DNA of 64,000 nucleotides from Bacteroidales bacterium (GCA_016290215.1 JAEETH010000007.1:1-64000); one strand, 5' to 3'. Shown: positions 10,114-19,642, counted from the first letter of the stretch. Notes: generated by a model not told the origin, from the sequence alone. Program-made: numbers and translations.

Positions 10114-12597
10114 ATGCAGCATCAGTTTTATTCCCTACAAGAAGTCGCCGACATCGTTGGCGGGCAATTAGTTGGTGAGGCAGAGGGCAAGAGCATCTGC
10201 GACTTACTCATCGACAGCCGCCATTTGGTGGATGCACGACAAGCCTTGTTTTTCGCCCTTACAAGCGCACGCAACGACGGACACAAGTATATCAAAGAAC
10301 TGTACGACAAAGGCTTACATTCCTTCGTTGTAAAGTATCTCCCTCAAGAAGACCTTCCCAACGCCGCCTTCATCGTGGTACCCGACACCCTCAAAGCTTT
10401 GCAGACCTTGGCGTCACGCCATCGTCAGCAGTTCGACTTCCCCGTCATCGGCATCACGGGCAGCAACGGCAAAACCATCGTCAAGGAATGGCTTTACCAA
10501 ATGCTCAGCCCCGACTATTCCATCGTCCGCAGCCCAAAGAGCTACAACTCACAAGTGGGCGTGCCGCTCTCAGTGTGGCAGATGAACGCCACCTACGACA
10601 TGGGCATCTTTGAGGCAGGAATCTCCGAGCCCGACGAGATGATGGCACTGCAAGACATCATACGCCCCACCATCGGTGTGTTCACCAACATAGGACAAGC
10701 ACATGAAGAGAATTTCATCAACCACGCACAAAAGGTGGGCGAGAAGATGAACCTCTTCACCAAGGCGGAATCGCTGGTATATTGCATGGATTATTCTGAC
10801 ATTCAACAGGTTGTAATGCGTTCGGGAATAGCTTCCAAGGTAAAACTCTTCACCTGGAGCCGCAAGTTCGAGGAAGCCGACCTTTTTATCAGTGAAATCA
10901 AGAAAACCGATAAGACTGCCACGATTTCATGCACTTATCACGGTGAAAACCTGTCGTTCAAGATTCCTTTTGCCGACAAAGCCTCTGTCGAGAATGCCAT
11001 CCATTGCATCGCCGTCGGTCTGCTGATGCAAATGAAAACCGACGTCATCGCCGAAAGGCTCATGTCGCTGACCTCCATTGCCATGCGCCTCGAAATCAAG
11101 GCGGGCAAGAACAACTGCACCATCATCAACGACTATTACAACTCCGACATCAACTCGCTGTCCATCGCCTTGGACGTGATGCGCCACGAGCACCAGCATC
11201 AACGCAACGTCGTAATCCTATCCGACATCCTGCAAAGCGGTCGCAACGAAATGGACCTTTACGCCGAAGTTGGACAATTGCTTAAGAACAAGGGCGTCGA
11301 CACGCTCATTGGCATCGGCGAAGGCATTTCACGCCAAGCCAATAAATTCGACATGGAGTGCTACTTCTACCCCAACGTCGGCGACTTTCTGGCGCGCTAC
11401 CCCTTCTCGAAATTCAACAACCAAACCATCCTGCTGAAAGGTGCCCGTGCCTTCGAGTTCGAGCAAATCGGCATGGAACTGCAAGAAAAGGCGCACGAGA
11501 CCGTCTTGGAAATCAACTTCAACCACTTGGTCAGCAACCTCAACTACTTCCGTTCCAAAATCAAGCCCGAGACCAAACTCATGGTGATGGTGAAAGCCTT
11601 CGGCTACGGCAGCGGCAACCTTGAGGTTTCCAATGTGTTGCAATTCCACAACGTCGACTACCTGACCGTGGCTTTCGCCGACGAAGGCGTGGAGCTGCGC
11701 CGTGCAGGCATCAACCTGCCCATCATGGTGATGAGTCCCGAGGTGAACAGCTACGACAACATCATCAAATACCACTTGGAGCCCGAGGTATTCAGCTTCC
11801 GCAACCTTGAGTTCATCGAAAAGGCAATGGAAAACTTAGCCCTGCCCGAGGCGCATCCCTTGAACGTCCACATCAAGCTCGACACGGGCATGCACCGCTT
11901 GGGCTTCTCGAACGACGAACTGCCCGAACTCATCAGCCGCATCAAGGCCAACACCATGCTTCACGTGAAAAGCGTGTTCTCACACTTAGCCACCGCCGAC
12001 AACCCCGCCGAGGATGCGTTCACGCTAAGCCAAATCCACAAATTCGAGGAAGGTAGCCAGATGATACAAGAAGCTTTTCCGCACGTCATCCGCCACATCT
12101 TGAATACGGCAGGCATCTCGCGTTTCCCGCAGTACCAGTTTGACATGGTACGCTTGGGTATCGGCTTGTATGGCGTGTCCACCTGCGAGGCCGACAAGGA
12201 ACTGCTGCAGCCTGTGGTGTCGCTCAAGACGACCATCAACCAAATCAAACGAGTTCCCGCTGGCGACAGCATAGGCTACAACCGCCACGGCCATGCCGAA
12301 CACGACATGCGCATCGGCATCGTGCCCATCGGCTATGCCGACGGCCTCTCAAGGCTGTTGGGCAACGGCAACGGCAAGTTTTACGTTAACGGGCAGCAAG
12401 TGCCTGTCGTCGGCGACATCTGTATGGACATGTGCATGCTCGACCTGACGCAGGTAGAAGCCGCCGAGGGCGACACCGTGGTCATCTTCGACGCCGAGCA
12501 CGACATCGCCGACATCGCCCGTGCATGTCAGACGATACCCTACGAAATTATGACACGCGTCTCGCAACGGGTGAAGCGAGTGTATTATCAGGAGTAG
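10114..12597 (+). CDS. murF-alr: Bifunctional UDP-MurNAc-tripeptide:D-Ala-D-Ala ligase / alanine racemase
   Basis: 827 aa fusion typical of Bacteroidota. Residues ~1-455 are MurF, with the ATP loop GITGSNGKTIVKEW near 112-125 and the substrate-binding NDYYNSDINS near 330. Residues ~460-827 are a fold-III alanine racemase with the PLP lysine in VMVKAFGYGSG (about residue 494) and the catalytic tyrosine in SIGYNRHGHA (about 721). The fusion makes D-Ala and also adds the D-Ala-D-Ala dipeptide to the peptidoglycan precursor in the cytoplasm. No truncation is seen. Confidence 0.95.
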   Translation: MQHQFYSLQEVADIVGGQLVGEAEGKSICDLLIDSRHLVDARQALFFALTSARNDGHKYIKELYDKGLHSFVVKYLPQEDLPNAAFIVVPDTLKALQTLASRHRQQFDFPVIGITGSNGKTIVKEWLYQMLSPDYSIVRSPKSYNSQVGVPLSVWQMNATYDMGIFEAGISEPDEMMALQDIIRPTIGVFTNIGQAHEENFINHAQKVGEKMNLFTKAESLVYCMDYSDIQQVVMRSGIASKVKLFTWSRKFEEADLFISEIKKTDKTATISCTYHGENLSFKIPFADKASVENAIHCIAVGLLMQMKTDVIAERLMSLTSIAMRLEIKAGKNNCTIINDYYNSDINSLSIALDVMRHEHQHQRNVVILSDILQSGRNEMDLYAEVGQLLKNKGVDTLIGIGEGISRQANKFDMECYFYPNVGDFLARYPFSKFNNQTILLKGARAFEFEQIGMELQEKAHETVLEINFNHLVSNLNYFRSKIKPETKLMVMVKAFGYGSGNLEVSNVLQFHNVDYLTVAFADEGVELRRAGINLPIMVMSPEVNSYDNIIKYHLEPEVFSFRNLEFIEKAMENLALPEAHPLNVHIKLDTGMHRLGFSNDELPELISRIKANTMLHVKSVFSHLATADNPAEDAFTLSQIHKFEEGSQMIQEAFPHVIRHILNTAGISRFPQYQFDMVRLGIGLYGVSTCEADKELLQPVVSLKTTINQIKRVPAGDSIGYNRHGHAEHDMRIGIVPIGYADGLSRLLGNGNGKFYVNGQQVPVVGDICMDMCMLDLTQVEAAEGDTVVIFDAEHDIADIARACQTIPYEIMTRVSQRVKRVYYQE

Positions 12598-13040
12598 TGT
12601 TGACAGTTTAGAGTTTAGAGTTTAGAGTTCAGAGTTGAAAGTTTGCAGTTACTATGGCTGATGGCTGATGGCCTATGGTCCGCCTGTGCGAAACGCTCGG
12701 TCTTGGGCCTTCTTGCTCGTGGCTTGTGGCTGTTTTTAGTCCAGGTTCTTTCCCATTGGTAAAAACAGCCATAAGCCATAGGCCATGGGCCATAGTCGGG
12801 AGATTCCCAAGGGAAATCGAAGATTCAACGGAGTTAATCCAGTGAATCTGTTGACAGTTGGCAGTTACTATGGCCTATGGCTCGCTTCACTCGAGGTGGC
12901 AAAGACTTAGCCTTTTGCCTAAGCGGGCCATGAGCCGTAGGCTATAGGCCATAGTCGGCTGTTGGCTTGGTGGCAAATGGGCTTAGGGCTTCATTTTTCA
13001 AGACACGGAGATTATAGTTCTGCTTTTATGGATTTGGTGG
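12598..13040. repeat. Repeat-filled gap: two large ATGGCCTATGG palindromes
   Basis: This 443-bp gap has no credible gene. It contains GAGTTTAGAG repeats (12608-12640) and two long imperfect palindromes, 12651-12796 and 12867-12955. Their arms are strings of ATGGCTGATGGC or ATGGCCTATGG on the left and GCCATAGGCCATAG on the right, closing on unrelated loops. Both begin with the same GCAGTTACTATGGC. Related copies are at 13645-13743 and 34263-34364. Confidence 0.8.
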
Positions 13041-13349
13041 TTAATTTGAAATTAGACCTGATGGGATTATTCTGTCGACAAAAACGGTGTCATCCTCAAT
13101 GTGGAATATAAATGCCCATTTGTGATTGTGGGATATCATTCGTCTAGCTTTGGGGTGTATGGACAGAATTGTGTCAGAATGTGCCTCGGCAAAGCAATCT
13201 GCATAAACCGACAAAGATAAGACCTCTTGCCTCATAAATTCAAGATAGCGATAAGCTCCTTCCCTAGAGAGTTTTTCAAAAAGGAAATCAGCCAATTCGT
13301 CAATGTCAGCCTCGGCAGACGAAAGCACCCTGACCTTATATGTTTTCAT
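13041..13349 (-). CDS. ParE/RelE-family toxin
   Basis: 102 aa. The N-terminus YKVRVLSSAEADIDELADFL is typical of the ParE/RelE fold, followed by YRYLEFMRQEV and a C-terminal HKWAFIFHIEDDTVFVDRII matching the last strands of ParE. The start overlaps the end of the antitoxin gene by 14 nt, the usual coupling. ParE toxins poison DNA gyrase and RelE toxins cleave mRNA on ribosomes; the sequence does not decide between them. The pair lies between repeat-filled gaps. Confidence 0.82.
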   Translation of the reverse strand: MKTYKVRVLSSAEADIDELADFLFEKLSREGAYRYLEFMRQEVLSLSVYADCFAEAHSDTILSIHPKARRMISHNHKWAFIFHIEDDTVFVDRIIPSGLISN

Positions 13350-13518
13350 ACCGTTTGTCTAAGGCTTTTTTAACCTTGTCAAAATACTCATCCACGGTCA
13401 TGCTGCGATTTCGCTCCACCAATGTTCGTCCACTCGAACCCGTCCGATATGCCACAGCAGGCTCGCTTGCTACAGTCGCAGGATTATGGTTGTCATATTC
13501 TTCTATTGCCATGGTCAT
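13336..13518 (-). CDS. Antitoxin of the ParE/RelE-type pair
   Basis: About 60 aa from ATG at 13518 (MTMAIEEYDNHN). An ATG two codons later is also possible, and the longer frame up to 13566 starts with TTG inside the promoter. The C-terminus SMTVDEYFDKVKKALDKRY is a charged helix of the kind that wraps the toxin. No classical DNA-binding domain is evident in the short N-terminus. It overlaps the toxin start by 14 nt. A promoter-like TACCTTTG is at 13555-13562. Confidence 0.75.
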   Translation of the reverse strand: MTMAIEEYDNHNPATVASEPAVAYRTGSSGRTLVERNRSMTVDEYFDKVKKALDKRYENI

Positions 13519-13554
13519 CCTCCTTTCTTGTTTTTCTAACGTTGCTTTCGTTTG

Positions 13555-13562
13555 CAAAGGTA
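13555..13562 (-). promoter_or_regulatory. -7 box (TACCTTTG) of the toxin-antitoxin pair
   Basis: TACCTTTG on the minus strand, 37 nt upstream of the antitoxin ATG. Autoregulation by the complex is known for such pairs but no operator was identified. Confidence 0.55.
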
Positions 13563-13566
13563 GCAA

Positions 13567-13813
13567 AATTTTTGGATTTCAAGATTTAAAGATTCAAAAT
13601 TCAAGACTGTCTGTTTGAAGTTGTTCAGTTGGGAGTTGGCAGTTACTATGGCTGATGGTTGATGGCTGATGGCTTGTCCCATGTGAAGCTTGGAGTCTCA
13701 AGCTTTTCCTGGGACTACCATAGGCCATGGGCTATAGGACATCGTATAATTATCAACCCGAAACTGCGTATCGGGGTGTGGTAGGGTCGCCTTTTCAGGG
13801 CTCTGAGGTTTTT
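13567..13813. repeat. Repeat-filled gap with ATGGC-type palindrome (13645-13743)
   Basis: It begins with AT-rich ATTTAAAGATTC units (13573-13610). A palindrome follows that starts GTTACTATGGCTGATGG and ends CCATAGGCCATGGGCTATAGG around a loop containing AAGCTTGGAGTCTCAAGCTT. No gene was seen here. Confidence 0.75.
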
Positions 13814-14686
13814 TTACCCGTTTAGGGCTTCGGCGCCGCCGACGATGTCGATCAGCTCGTTGGTGATGACGTTTTGGCGGGCTTTGTTGTATTGGATCTT
13901 CAGCTCCTGCGAGAGCTGGTCGGCGTTGTCGCTGGCGATGTGCATGGCGGTCATGCGGGCACCGTGTTCAGCCGTCAAGGCATCGAGCATGATGGAATAG
14001 AAATTGGTGCGGATTACCTTGGGAATCAGGTCATTGACAAAGGTTTCCTTATCGGGCTCCACGATGTAGTCGAAGCTCAGGGCCTCCCCTCCCCTTTCGG
14101 CCTTCAAAGGCAACACCACCTCGCGCTGCGGCACCTGCACGCCTGCGTTCTTGAAGTGGTTGAACACCAGCTCCACGCGGTCGACCTTCTTGCTGAGGAA
14201 GAGTTCCACCATCTTGTCGCTGATTTCCATGGCTAAGTCATACGACATGCTCTCGGCCAAAGGCGCATACTGCCCCTCCACCTCGATGCCGAACTTCTTG
14301 GCGTAGTCGCTCACCTTTTTGCCTACAAGAAAGACCATAACGTTCTCGGTGCCAAGGCTTTCCACATATCCATCATACACCTGCTTGAAGAGCTTGCAGA
14401 CGCTGGAGTTGTAGACGCCGCACAAGCCACTGCTCGATGAGAAGGCCATCAGCGCGACGCGCTTCACCTCACGGTGCTCCGCCAACGGGATGCTGACTTC
14501 GCCCTCAAGGGAGCCGAGATAGTTGGAGAGCGCCTCGCTCAGCTTGTTCTTGTAAGGCAAAAACCGCGTGGTGATGCCTTCTGTCTTCTTCAGCTTGGCC
14601 GCCGACACCATCTTCATCGCACTCGTGATTTTTTGTGTCGAGGCGACGGAAACGATGCGGGCCCGGATTTCTTTTAGGGATGACAT
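13814..14686 (-). CDS. atpG: ATP synthase F1 subunit gamma
   Basis: 290 aa. The N-terminal helix has RARIVSVASTQKITSAMKMVSAAKLKK and the C-terminal helix ASDNADQLSQELKIQYNKARQNVITNELIDIVGGAEAL. These two form the rotor coiled coil. Full length. It is the last gene of the ATP synthase operon, separated from atpA by a 130-nt heptamer-repeat gap. Confidence 0.96.
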   Translation of the reverse strand: MSSLKEIRARIVSVASTQKITSAMKMVSAAKLKKTEGITTRFLPYKNKLSEALSNYLGSLEGEVSIPLAEHREVKRVALMAFSSSSGLCGVYNSSVCKLFKQVYDGYVESLGTENVMVFLVGKKVSDYAKKFGIEVEGQYAPLAESMSYDLAMEISDKMVELFLSKKVDRVELVFNHFKNAGVQVPQREVVLPLKAERGGEALSFDYIVEPDKETFVNDLIPKVIRTNFYSIMLDALTAEHGARMTAMHIASDNADQLSQELKIQYNKARQNVITNELIDIVGGAEALNG

Positions 14687-14694
14687 TTTTCTTT

Positions 14695-14782
14695 AGTTAG
14701 GAGTTAGGAGTTAGGAGTTAGGAGTTAGGAGTTAGGAGTTGGGAGTTGGGAGTTAGGAGTTGGGAGTTGGGAGTTAGGAGTT
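14695..14782. repeat. Heptanucleotide tandem array GTTAGGA / GTTGGGA
   Basis: About twelve 7-bp units in the atpA-atpG gap, first GTTAGGA and later a mix of GTTGGGA and GTTAGGA. It is followed at 14787-14815 by CACTCCTCACTCC units of roughly the opposite strand composition. The array is transcribed inside the operon. Confidence 0.9.
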
Positions 14783-14816
14783 AAAACACTCCTCACTCCA
14801 CACTCCTCACTCCACA

Positions 14817-16391
14817 TTAATTAAAGTGTTCACTCAATTTCAAAGCCTCCTCCTTCAAGACTGCCTTGATGTCGTCGTCAATCTTGCCGGCTTTCAGCTG
14901 TTCCAGCACGTCCTTGTGCTTCACCTCCATCATGTCGAGGAACTGCTTTTCATACTCAAGCACCTTGTCCTCAGGCACTTTGCTCAGCAAGCCGTTGGTG
15001 CCACAAAAGATGATGGCCACCTGTTTCTCCACGGGCATAGGCGTGTACTGCGGCTGTTTCAGCAGCTCGACGTTCTTGCGGCCCTTGTCCAAGATGGCGA
15101 GGGTGGCGGCATCGAGTTCGGCGCCGAACTTCGAGAAAGCCTCCATCTCACGGAACTGGGCCTGGTCGAGTTTCAGGGTGCCAGCCACCTTCTTCATCGA
15201 CTTGATTTGGGCGTTGCCACCCACACGCGACACCGAGATGCCGACGTTGATGGCAGGACGAATACCCGCATTGAAGAGGTTGGTTTCCAGGAAGATCTGT
15301 CCGTCGGTGATGGAAATCACGTTGGTGGGGATGTAAGCCGACACGTCACCTGCCTGCGTCTCGATGATAGGCAGAGCAGTGATGCTGCCACCGCCTTTCA
15401 CGATGTCCTTGAGGCTGTCGGGCAGGTCGTTCATCTGACGCGCCACGTCGTCGTTTTTGATGATCTTGGCGGCACGCTCCAGCAGACGGCTGTGGAGGTA
15501 GAAGATGTCGCCAGGGTAAGCCTCACGTCCCGGAGGACGACGCAAAATCAGCGAGACCTCACGGTAAGCCACAGCTTGTTTCGACAGGTCGTCGTAAATG
15601 ACCAAGGCATGGCGGCCCGTGTCGCGGAAGTACTCAGCGATGGCACAGCCTGCATAGGGGGCGTAGAACTGCATGGCGGCAGGGTCGGAAGCGGTGGCGC
15701 TGACCACGATGGTGTAGTCCATGGCACCATACTTCTCGAGGGTGTTCACCAAGTTGGCGACAGTACTACCCTTCTGTCCCACAGCGACATAGATACAATA
15801 AATCGGGTCTCCGTTCTCGAAGTTCTCCTTCTGGTTGATGATGGTGTCGATGGCGATGGCTGTCTTACCCGTCTGGCGGTCGCCGATGATCAGCTCACGC
15901 TGTCCGCGGCCGATGGGAATCATAGCGTCGATGGCCTTGAGGCCCGTTTGCAGGGGCTGGTTCACGGGCTGACGGAAGATGACACCTGGGGCCTTGCGCT
16001 CTAATGGCATCTCGTAGGTCTTACCTTTTATGGCGCCTTTGCCGTCGATGGGGCGACCGAGCCCGTCGACCACGCGACCCAACATGCCTTCGCCGGCAAG
16101 GACGGAGGCGATGCGCTGGGTGCGCCTCACCGTCTCGCCTTCCTTGATACCCTCGGTGGGGCCGAGCAGCACCACGCCGACGTTGTCTTCCTCAAGGTTG
16201 AGCACCACGCCCATGATGCCGTTCTCGAACTCGACGAGCTCGTTCGACTGCACCTTGTCGAGACCGTAAACGTGTGCCACACCGTCGCTCACTTGCAGCA
16301 CCTTGCCGATCTCCTCGAACTGTACCTTGTTGCTCATGTTCTGGAGCTGCATCTGCAGGATGCTCGATATTTCACTTGGCTTTATGTTCAT
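14817..16391 (-). CDS. atpA: ATP synthase F1 subunit alpha
   Basis: 524 aa. The P-loop GDRQTGKTA is near residue 172, with [13 protein letters not shown] and the alpha-specific [10 protein letters not shown] and [13 protein letters not shown] segments. It is the non-catalytic nucleotide-binding subunit of F1. Length and ends are normal. The start overlaps no neighbour; upstream is a short repeat gap and then atpH. Confidence 0.97.
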   Translation of the reverse strand: MNIKPSEISSILQMQLQNMSNKVQFEEIGKVLQVSDGVAHVYGLDKVQSNELVEFENGIMGVVLNLEEDNVGVVLLGPTEGIKEGETVRRTQRIASVLAGEGMLGRVVDGLGRPIDGKGAIKGKTYEMPLERKAPGVIFRQPVNQPLQTGLKAIDAMIPIGRGQRELIIGDRQTGKTAIAIDTIINQKENFENGDPIYCIYVAVGQKGSTVANLVNTLEKYGAMDYTIVVSATASDPAAMQFYAPYAGCAIAEYFRDTGRHALVIYDDLSKQAVAYREVSLILRRPPGREAYPGDIFYLHSRLLERAAKIIKNDDVARQMNDLPDSLKDIVKGGGSITALPIIETQAGDVSAYIPTNVISITDGQIFLETNLFNAGIRPAINVGISVSRVGGNAQIKSMKKVAGTLKLDQAQFREMEAFSKFGAELDAATLAILDKGRKNVELLKQPQYTPMPVEKQVAIIFCGTNGLLSKVPEDKVLEYEKQFLDMMEVKHKDVLEQLKAGKIDDDIKAVLKEEALKLSEHFN

Positions 16392-16427
16392 TTATGTTGA
16401 TTATTGTTTGTTGAATTGTTGAATTGT

Positions 16428-16520
16428 TGGCTGTCAGCAATCAGCTTTAACTTCGTTGAATCTTCGATTTCAGCTCGGTGTCACTAAGCTGATGGCTGAC
16501 TGCTGATAGCTGATAGCTGC
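16428..16520. repeat. CAGC-type inverted repeat reaching into the 3' end of atpH
   Basis: The left arm is GGCTGTCAGCAATCAGC (16429-16445); the right arm is made of CTGATGGCTGACTGCTGATAG units (16489-16517). The right arm includes the last ~11 codons and the stop of atpH. A related inverted repeat is at 21743-21809, before the operon promoter. Confidence 0.75.
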
Positions 16521-17050
16521 AAATTATTCTTCAGCGCATTCAGCTGTCCCGCCACACTGGCATCCATGCGGGTGTTCTCGATGTCGAGGATGAAGCCGCC
16601 GATAAGGCTCGGGTCGATCTTCACCTCCATCTCGGCATCGGCACCGAAGGTCTGCTTGATGAAGGCCTTGATGTGGTCGTAACTCTCGTCCGACAACTCG
16701 GTCGCCGTGGTGACGTTGGTGCTCAAGATGTTGTGTTTCTCGCGGTACATCTCCATATATTTCATGGCGATGAAAATCATCTTGTCCTCACGTTTCTTGT
16801 CGGCCACGAAGTCGATGAACTGCTTCAGCACATTATGCAGCGGCTCGCCTACGGCCATATCCACTAACTTCACCTTCTCTTCGCGTGCCACCATAGGGTC
16901 AGCCAGCACTTCGTTGAACTGGGTTATGGCCAAGAAATAGTTGCGGGCGAAGCGCGTCAGGCCACCGTAGACCGCATCCTCGCAGCCTTGCTCGTGGGCC
17001 AGCTGAAACAGCGCCCGTGCATATCTCACCGATATTCTACCGTTGTCCAT
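16484..17050 (-). CDS. atpH: ATP synthase F1 subunit delta
   Basis: 188 aa OSCP-type subunit joining F1 to the peripheral stalk. It starts MDNGRISVRYARALFQLAHEQG and contains the family segment DPSLIGGFILDIENTRMDASVAGQLNALKNNL. The natural C-terminus appears to end there. The last ~11 residues (QLSAISSQPSA) are encoded by repeat DNA. It lies 3 nt after atpF, so the two are coupled. Confidence 0.94.
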   Translation of the reverse strand: MDNGRISVRYARALFQLAHEQGCEDAVYGGLTRFARNYFLAITQFNEVLADPMVAREEKVKLVDMAVGEPLHNVLKQFIDFVADKKREDKMIFIAMKYMEMYREKHNILSTNVTTATELSDESYDHIKAFIKQTFGADAEMEVKIDPSLIGGFILDIENTRMDASVAGQLNALKNNLQLSAISSQPSA

Positions 17051-17053
17051 AGC

Positions 17054-17557
17054 TTAGGCTTCAATGCGGGGTGGGTTGTTTTTCAGCAGCTGCTCGATGT
17101 AGGCGTTTTGCGCCTGCTTGTCGCTCAGCTCGCGTTGCAGCAGCTTCTCGGCGATGTCGACGCTGAGGGCGATAACCTCGTTCTTGATTTGGGCCATGGC
17201 CTCGGCTTGTTCCTTTTCAATCTTCAGGCGCGCCTCAGCCACAATCTTTTCGGCTTCTTGTCGGGCCTGCACCTTGGCTTCCTCAATGACCTGACTCTTC
17301 ATGTCCTGGCTCTCCTTCATGATGCGAATCTGCTCGGCTTGCGTGGCAGCCAAGGTCTCCTGTTTCTTTTGCTCGATGCCTGCCAAAGCGTTGTTGGCTT
17401 CTTCGGCGGCCAACAGCGACTCGGCGATGTGGGCGTTACGCTTCTCCACGCCACCCATGATCATCGGCCAAGCCACTTTCGCCAAGATGGCGAAGACGAC
17501 GAGGAAGGCGATGAGCATCCATATCACTAATCCACTTTCGGGAAGAAATAGATCCAT
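17054..17557 (-). CDS. atpF: ATP synthase Fo subunit b
   Basis: 167 aa. One N-terminal membrane helix (GLVIWMLIAFLVVFAILAKVAWPMI) is followed by a long charged coiled coil rich in Glu/Ala/Lys (EEAKVQARQEAEKIVAEARLK). It is the peripheral stalk of the F-type enzyme. Upstream is a 149-bp gap with a TTCGACAAGCTCA-type repeat. Downstream atpH starts 3 nt later. Confidence 0.95.
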   Translation of the reverse strand: MDLFLPESGLVIWMLIAFLVVFAILAKVAWPMIMGGVEKRNAHIAESLLAAEEANNALAGIEQKKQETLAATQAEQIRIMKESQDMKSQVIEEAKVQARQEAEKIVAEARLKIEKEQAEAMAQIKNEVIALSVDIAEKLLQRELSDKQAQNAYIEQLLKNNPPRIEA

Positions 17558-17629
17558 GTGTTGAAATCTTTAGATTCGACGTTAGTCAATTGTTGATTGT
17601 TTAATCGTTTAATCGTTGATTGTTGACAC

Positions 17630-17684
17630 GGGCCCTTCGACAAGCTCAGGGACCCATTAGGGTCGTTGAGCCTGTCGAAACGAC
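17630..17684. repeat. TTCGACAGGCTCA-type repeat in the atpE-atpF gap
   Basis: GGGCCCTTCGACAAGCTC followed by AGGGACCC, then a 6-nt spacer and GTCGTTGAGCCTGTCGAAAC. The two halves are inverted copies of one core. The same composite is present in coding DNA at 28171-28272 and 48214-48312. Confidence 0.9.
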
Positions 17685-17706
17685 ATTCCGCGTCTTGGGC
17701 CAAACT

Positions 17707-17949
17707 CTAAAGGATGACCAACAGACAGACTGCAAGGGCAAAGAACGTTGCGCCTTCGACGAGAGCGGCTACGATGATCATACCCGTTTGGATCTTACCA
17801 GCGATTTCGGGCTGACGTGCCATGGCTTCCATGGCCGACTGACCGATTTTACCAATACCCAAACCGGCGCCGATGACGGCGATGGCGGCTCCGATGGAGA
17901 CCAAACCCGGCACTAACGATACTGCTTCAAGGATGGTTGATAGTAACAT
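17707..17949 (-). CDS. atpE: ATP synthase Fo subunit c
   Basis: 80 aa hairpin of two membrane helices: GLVSIGAAIAVIGAGLGIGKIG, the polar loop ARQPE, and a second helix with the ion-carrying glutamate in ALVEGATFF. It forms the rotor ring. The residues just after the glutamate (G-A) do not look like the canonical sodium motif (E-S/T), which suggests protons, but this was not tested. Confidence 0.96.
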   Translation of the reverse strand: MLLSTILEAVSLVPGLVSIGAAIAVIGAGLGIGKIGQSAMEAMARQPEIAGKIQTGMIIVAALVEGATFFALAVCLLVIL

Positions 17950-18132
17950 GATGTTTAATTGTTTAAGTGATTATTGTTGAATTGTTTAATTGTTGATTTC
18001 AGGATTTCTAATTTCAAGATTTCAAGATTCAAAGATTTAAAGATTTAAAATTCAAAATTCCATACCTCCTACTTCATACCTCATACTTCATACCTCATAA
18101 CTCCTAACTGCCAACTGAACAACTGACAACTG
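17950..18132. repeat. atpB-atpE gap made of AT-rich and CATACCTC/CAACTG repeats
   Basis: 18000-18060 is a series of AAGATTTAAAGATT units. 18062-18100 is CATACCTCATACTTCATACC and similar. 18101-18137 consists of CCAACTGAACAACTGACAAC units that reach the atpB stop. No gene was seen. Confidence 0.8.
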
Positions 18133-19236
18133 CTAACTGTGTTCTGGTTCTTGTTGTGCCAAGCCAATAAATACGGCTGACAATATGGTGAATACGTATG
18201 CCTGGATATATGCCACCATCAATTCCATGGCAAACATGAAGACGGTCATGAAGATGCTGATGACGCTCGTCACGCCAGCCATGCCCACGCCATACAAACC
18301 ACCGATGATGAAAATCAGGCCCATAAGCACCAGGATGACGATATGGCCGGCGAGGATATTGGCAAAGAGACGGACCATCAACGCGAATGGCTTGATGAAG
18401 ACAGAAATGAGCTCAATGATAGGCATTAGCGGGAAGGCCTTCAAGAAAATAGGCACGTCGGGCCAAAAGATGTCCTTCCAATAATGCTTGTTGCCGAAGG
18501 CATTCACAAAGAAGAAAGTCAGCAGGGCCAGCACTAAGGTGATGCTCAGGTTGCCCGTCACGTTGGCGCTGAACGGGAAAATGGGAATCAAGCCGAATAG
18601 GTTGGAGAAAAGGATGAAGAAGAACACCGTCAACAGATAGGGTGCGAACTTCTTCACTTGCTTTTCGGGGATGTTGGGACGGACGATACCATCAATCACG
18701 GTGTAAGTGAGCCATTCCACCAGACCTTGGTATTTCGTGGGCGTGGCCAAAGGGTCTTTCTTGTATTTCCTTGCGGCAGGCAGGAAGAAAGCCAGCATGA
18801 AACCGCACACCAGAAAGATGCCAAAGGCATTTTTGGTGATTGAGATGTCGAAAGGCCGCGAGAGGCTACCGTCAGCCTTCAGCTCCACCAATTTGCCAGG
18901 GTATTTGTCAACACTGATAGGAGATACATAGAATTGGGCACCTTTGTGTTCAAAGGTCTCCCCTTCCTTCAGCTCGCAGACGTGTTTCGACGAAAAGCAA
19001 TGCCAGCTGCCGCCCTTACATTTGACGATGACGGGCAGCCACACGCACACTGGCTTGCCTTTGATTTCCGTGATATGGTAGCAATAGGCATCGCCCGTAT
19101 GGCCGAAGATGAACGACTTGGCATCGAACTTCTCCTCCTTGGGATGTTCGGCTTCTTGCGCCATGCTTTGGGCAGGTGCAAAAGCCATCCAAATGAGGAC
19201 AAGGCCCAAGAAGAGGTATTTCAAAACATTTTTCAT
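18133..19236 (-). CDS. atpB: ATP synthase Fo subunit a
   Basis: 367 aa. An N-terminal signal-like segment (LKYLFLGLVLIWMAFAPAQSMA) and a ~130-residue extracytoplasmic domain precede the usual membrane part, which is the normal form in Bacteroidota. The conserved ion-channel helix is MVRLFANILAGHIVILVLMG with its arginine. The start codon overlaps the atpI-like stop as ATGA (19233-19236), so translation is coupled. Confidence 0.95.
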   Translation of the reverse strand: MKNVLKYLFLGLVLIWMAFAPAQSMAQEAEHPKEEKFDAKSFIFGHTGDAYCYHITEIKGKPVCVWLPVIVKCKGGSWHCFSSKHVCELKEGETFEHKGAQFYVSPISVDKYPGKLVELKADGSLSRPFDISITKNAFGIFLVCGFMLAFFLPAARKYKKDPLATPTKYQGLVEWLTYTVIDGIVRPNIPEKQVKKFAPYLLTVFFFILFSNLFGLIPIFPFSANVTGNLSITLVLALLTFFFVNAFGNKHYWKDIFWPDVPIFLKAFPLMPIIELISVFIKPFALMVRLFANILAGHIVILVLMGLIFIIGGLYGVGMAGVTSVISIFMTVFMFAMELMVAYIQAYVFTILSAVFIGLAQQEPEHS

Positions 19237-19628
19237 GCTTTGTTTTCTTTGTTCAGTTTCTTGATATAATGGTTGTAGATTCCCGTCTCTGCGACCAAAC
19301 TGATGAGATAGGCCGTAGCCATAACGGCGACAAATGCTCTGCTACATTCACCCACGAAGATGATGTAGAGTGCCAACAGGGCAATGGCAAACAACAGCTT
19401 GATGCCTTTGTAAACCAACAACCATGTGAGCCTATTGGGTTGTTCGTCCACATTTTTCTTCATCAGGTGGCAGTAGAAGGCACCCAAAACCATGAAAAGG
19501 TTGGGGGCCATGATCATCCAGTTGTTCCACCAGGGCTTGTCGGCACAAAAACAGAGCAGGATGCCGTCCGAAACGAGGCAAATCAGCAGGAAGACCGCCA
19601 GATATTTTGTCAACACGTTGTTCTTCAT
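19233..19628 (-). CDS. AtpI-like small membrane protein of the ATP synthase operon
   Basis: 131 aa from ATG at 19628 (MKNNVLTKYLAVFLL). The frame extends further but runs into repeat DNA. Four hydrophobic segments are visible. It overlaps atpB by ATGA and occupies the place of atpI, whose product helps assemble the c ring. Sequence similarity to AtpI is weak, so the role rests on position. Confidence 0.75.
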   Translation of the reverse strand: MKNNVLTKYLAVFLLICLVSDGILLCFCADKPWWNNWMIMAPNLFMVLGAFYCHLMKKNVDEQPNRLTWLLVYKGIKLLFAIALLALYIIFVGECSRAFVAVMATAYLISLVAETGIYNHYIKKLNKENKA

Positions 19629-19642
19629 AGGGCAGTATGTTT

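Noticed and set aside
14695..14782. Telomere-like or CRISPR-like array
   Set aside because: A simple 7-bp tandem array in an operon gap, with no spacers and no chromosome end.
14826..16004. 392-codon open frame on the plus strand
   Set aside because: Antisense to atpA, whose protein is fully conserved. The frame is open because of GC-rich third positions. The product is His/Val-rich with no motif.
17707..17949. Sodium-type c subunit
   Set aside because: The residues after the carboxylate are Gly-Ala rather than the Ser/Thr usual in sodium binding, so no claim is made.
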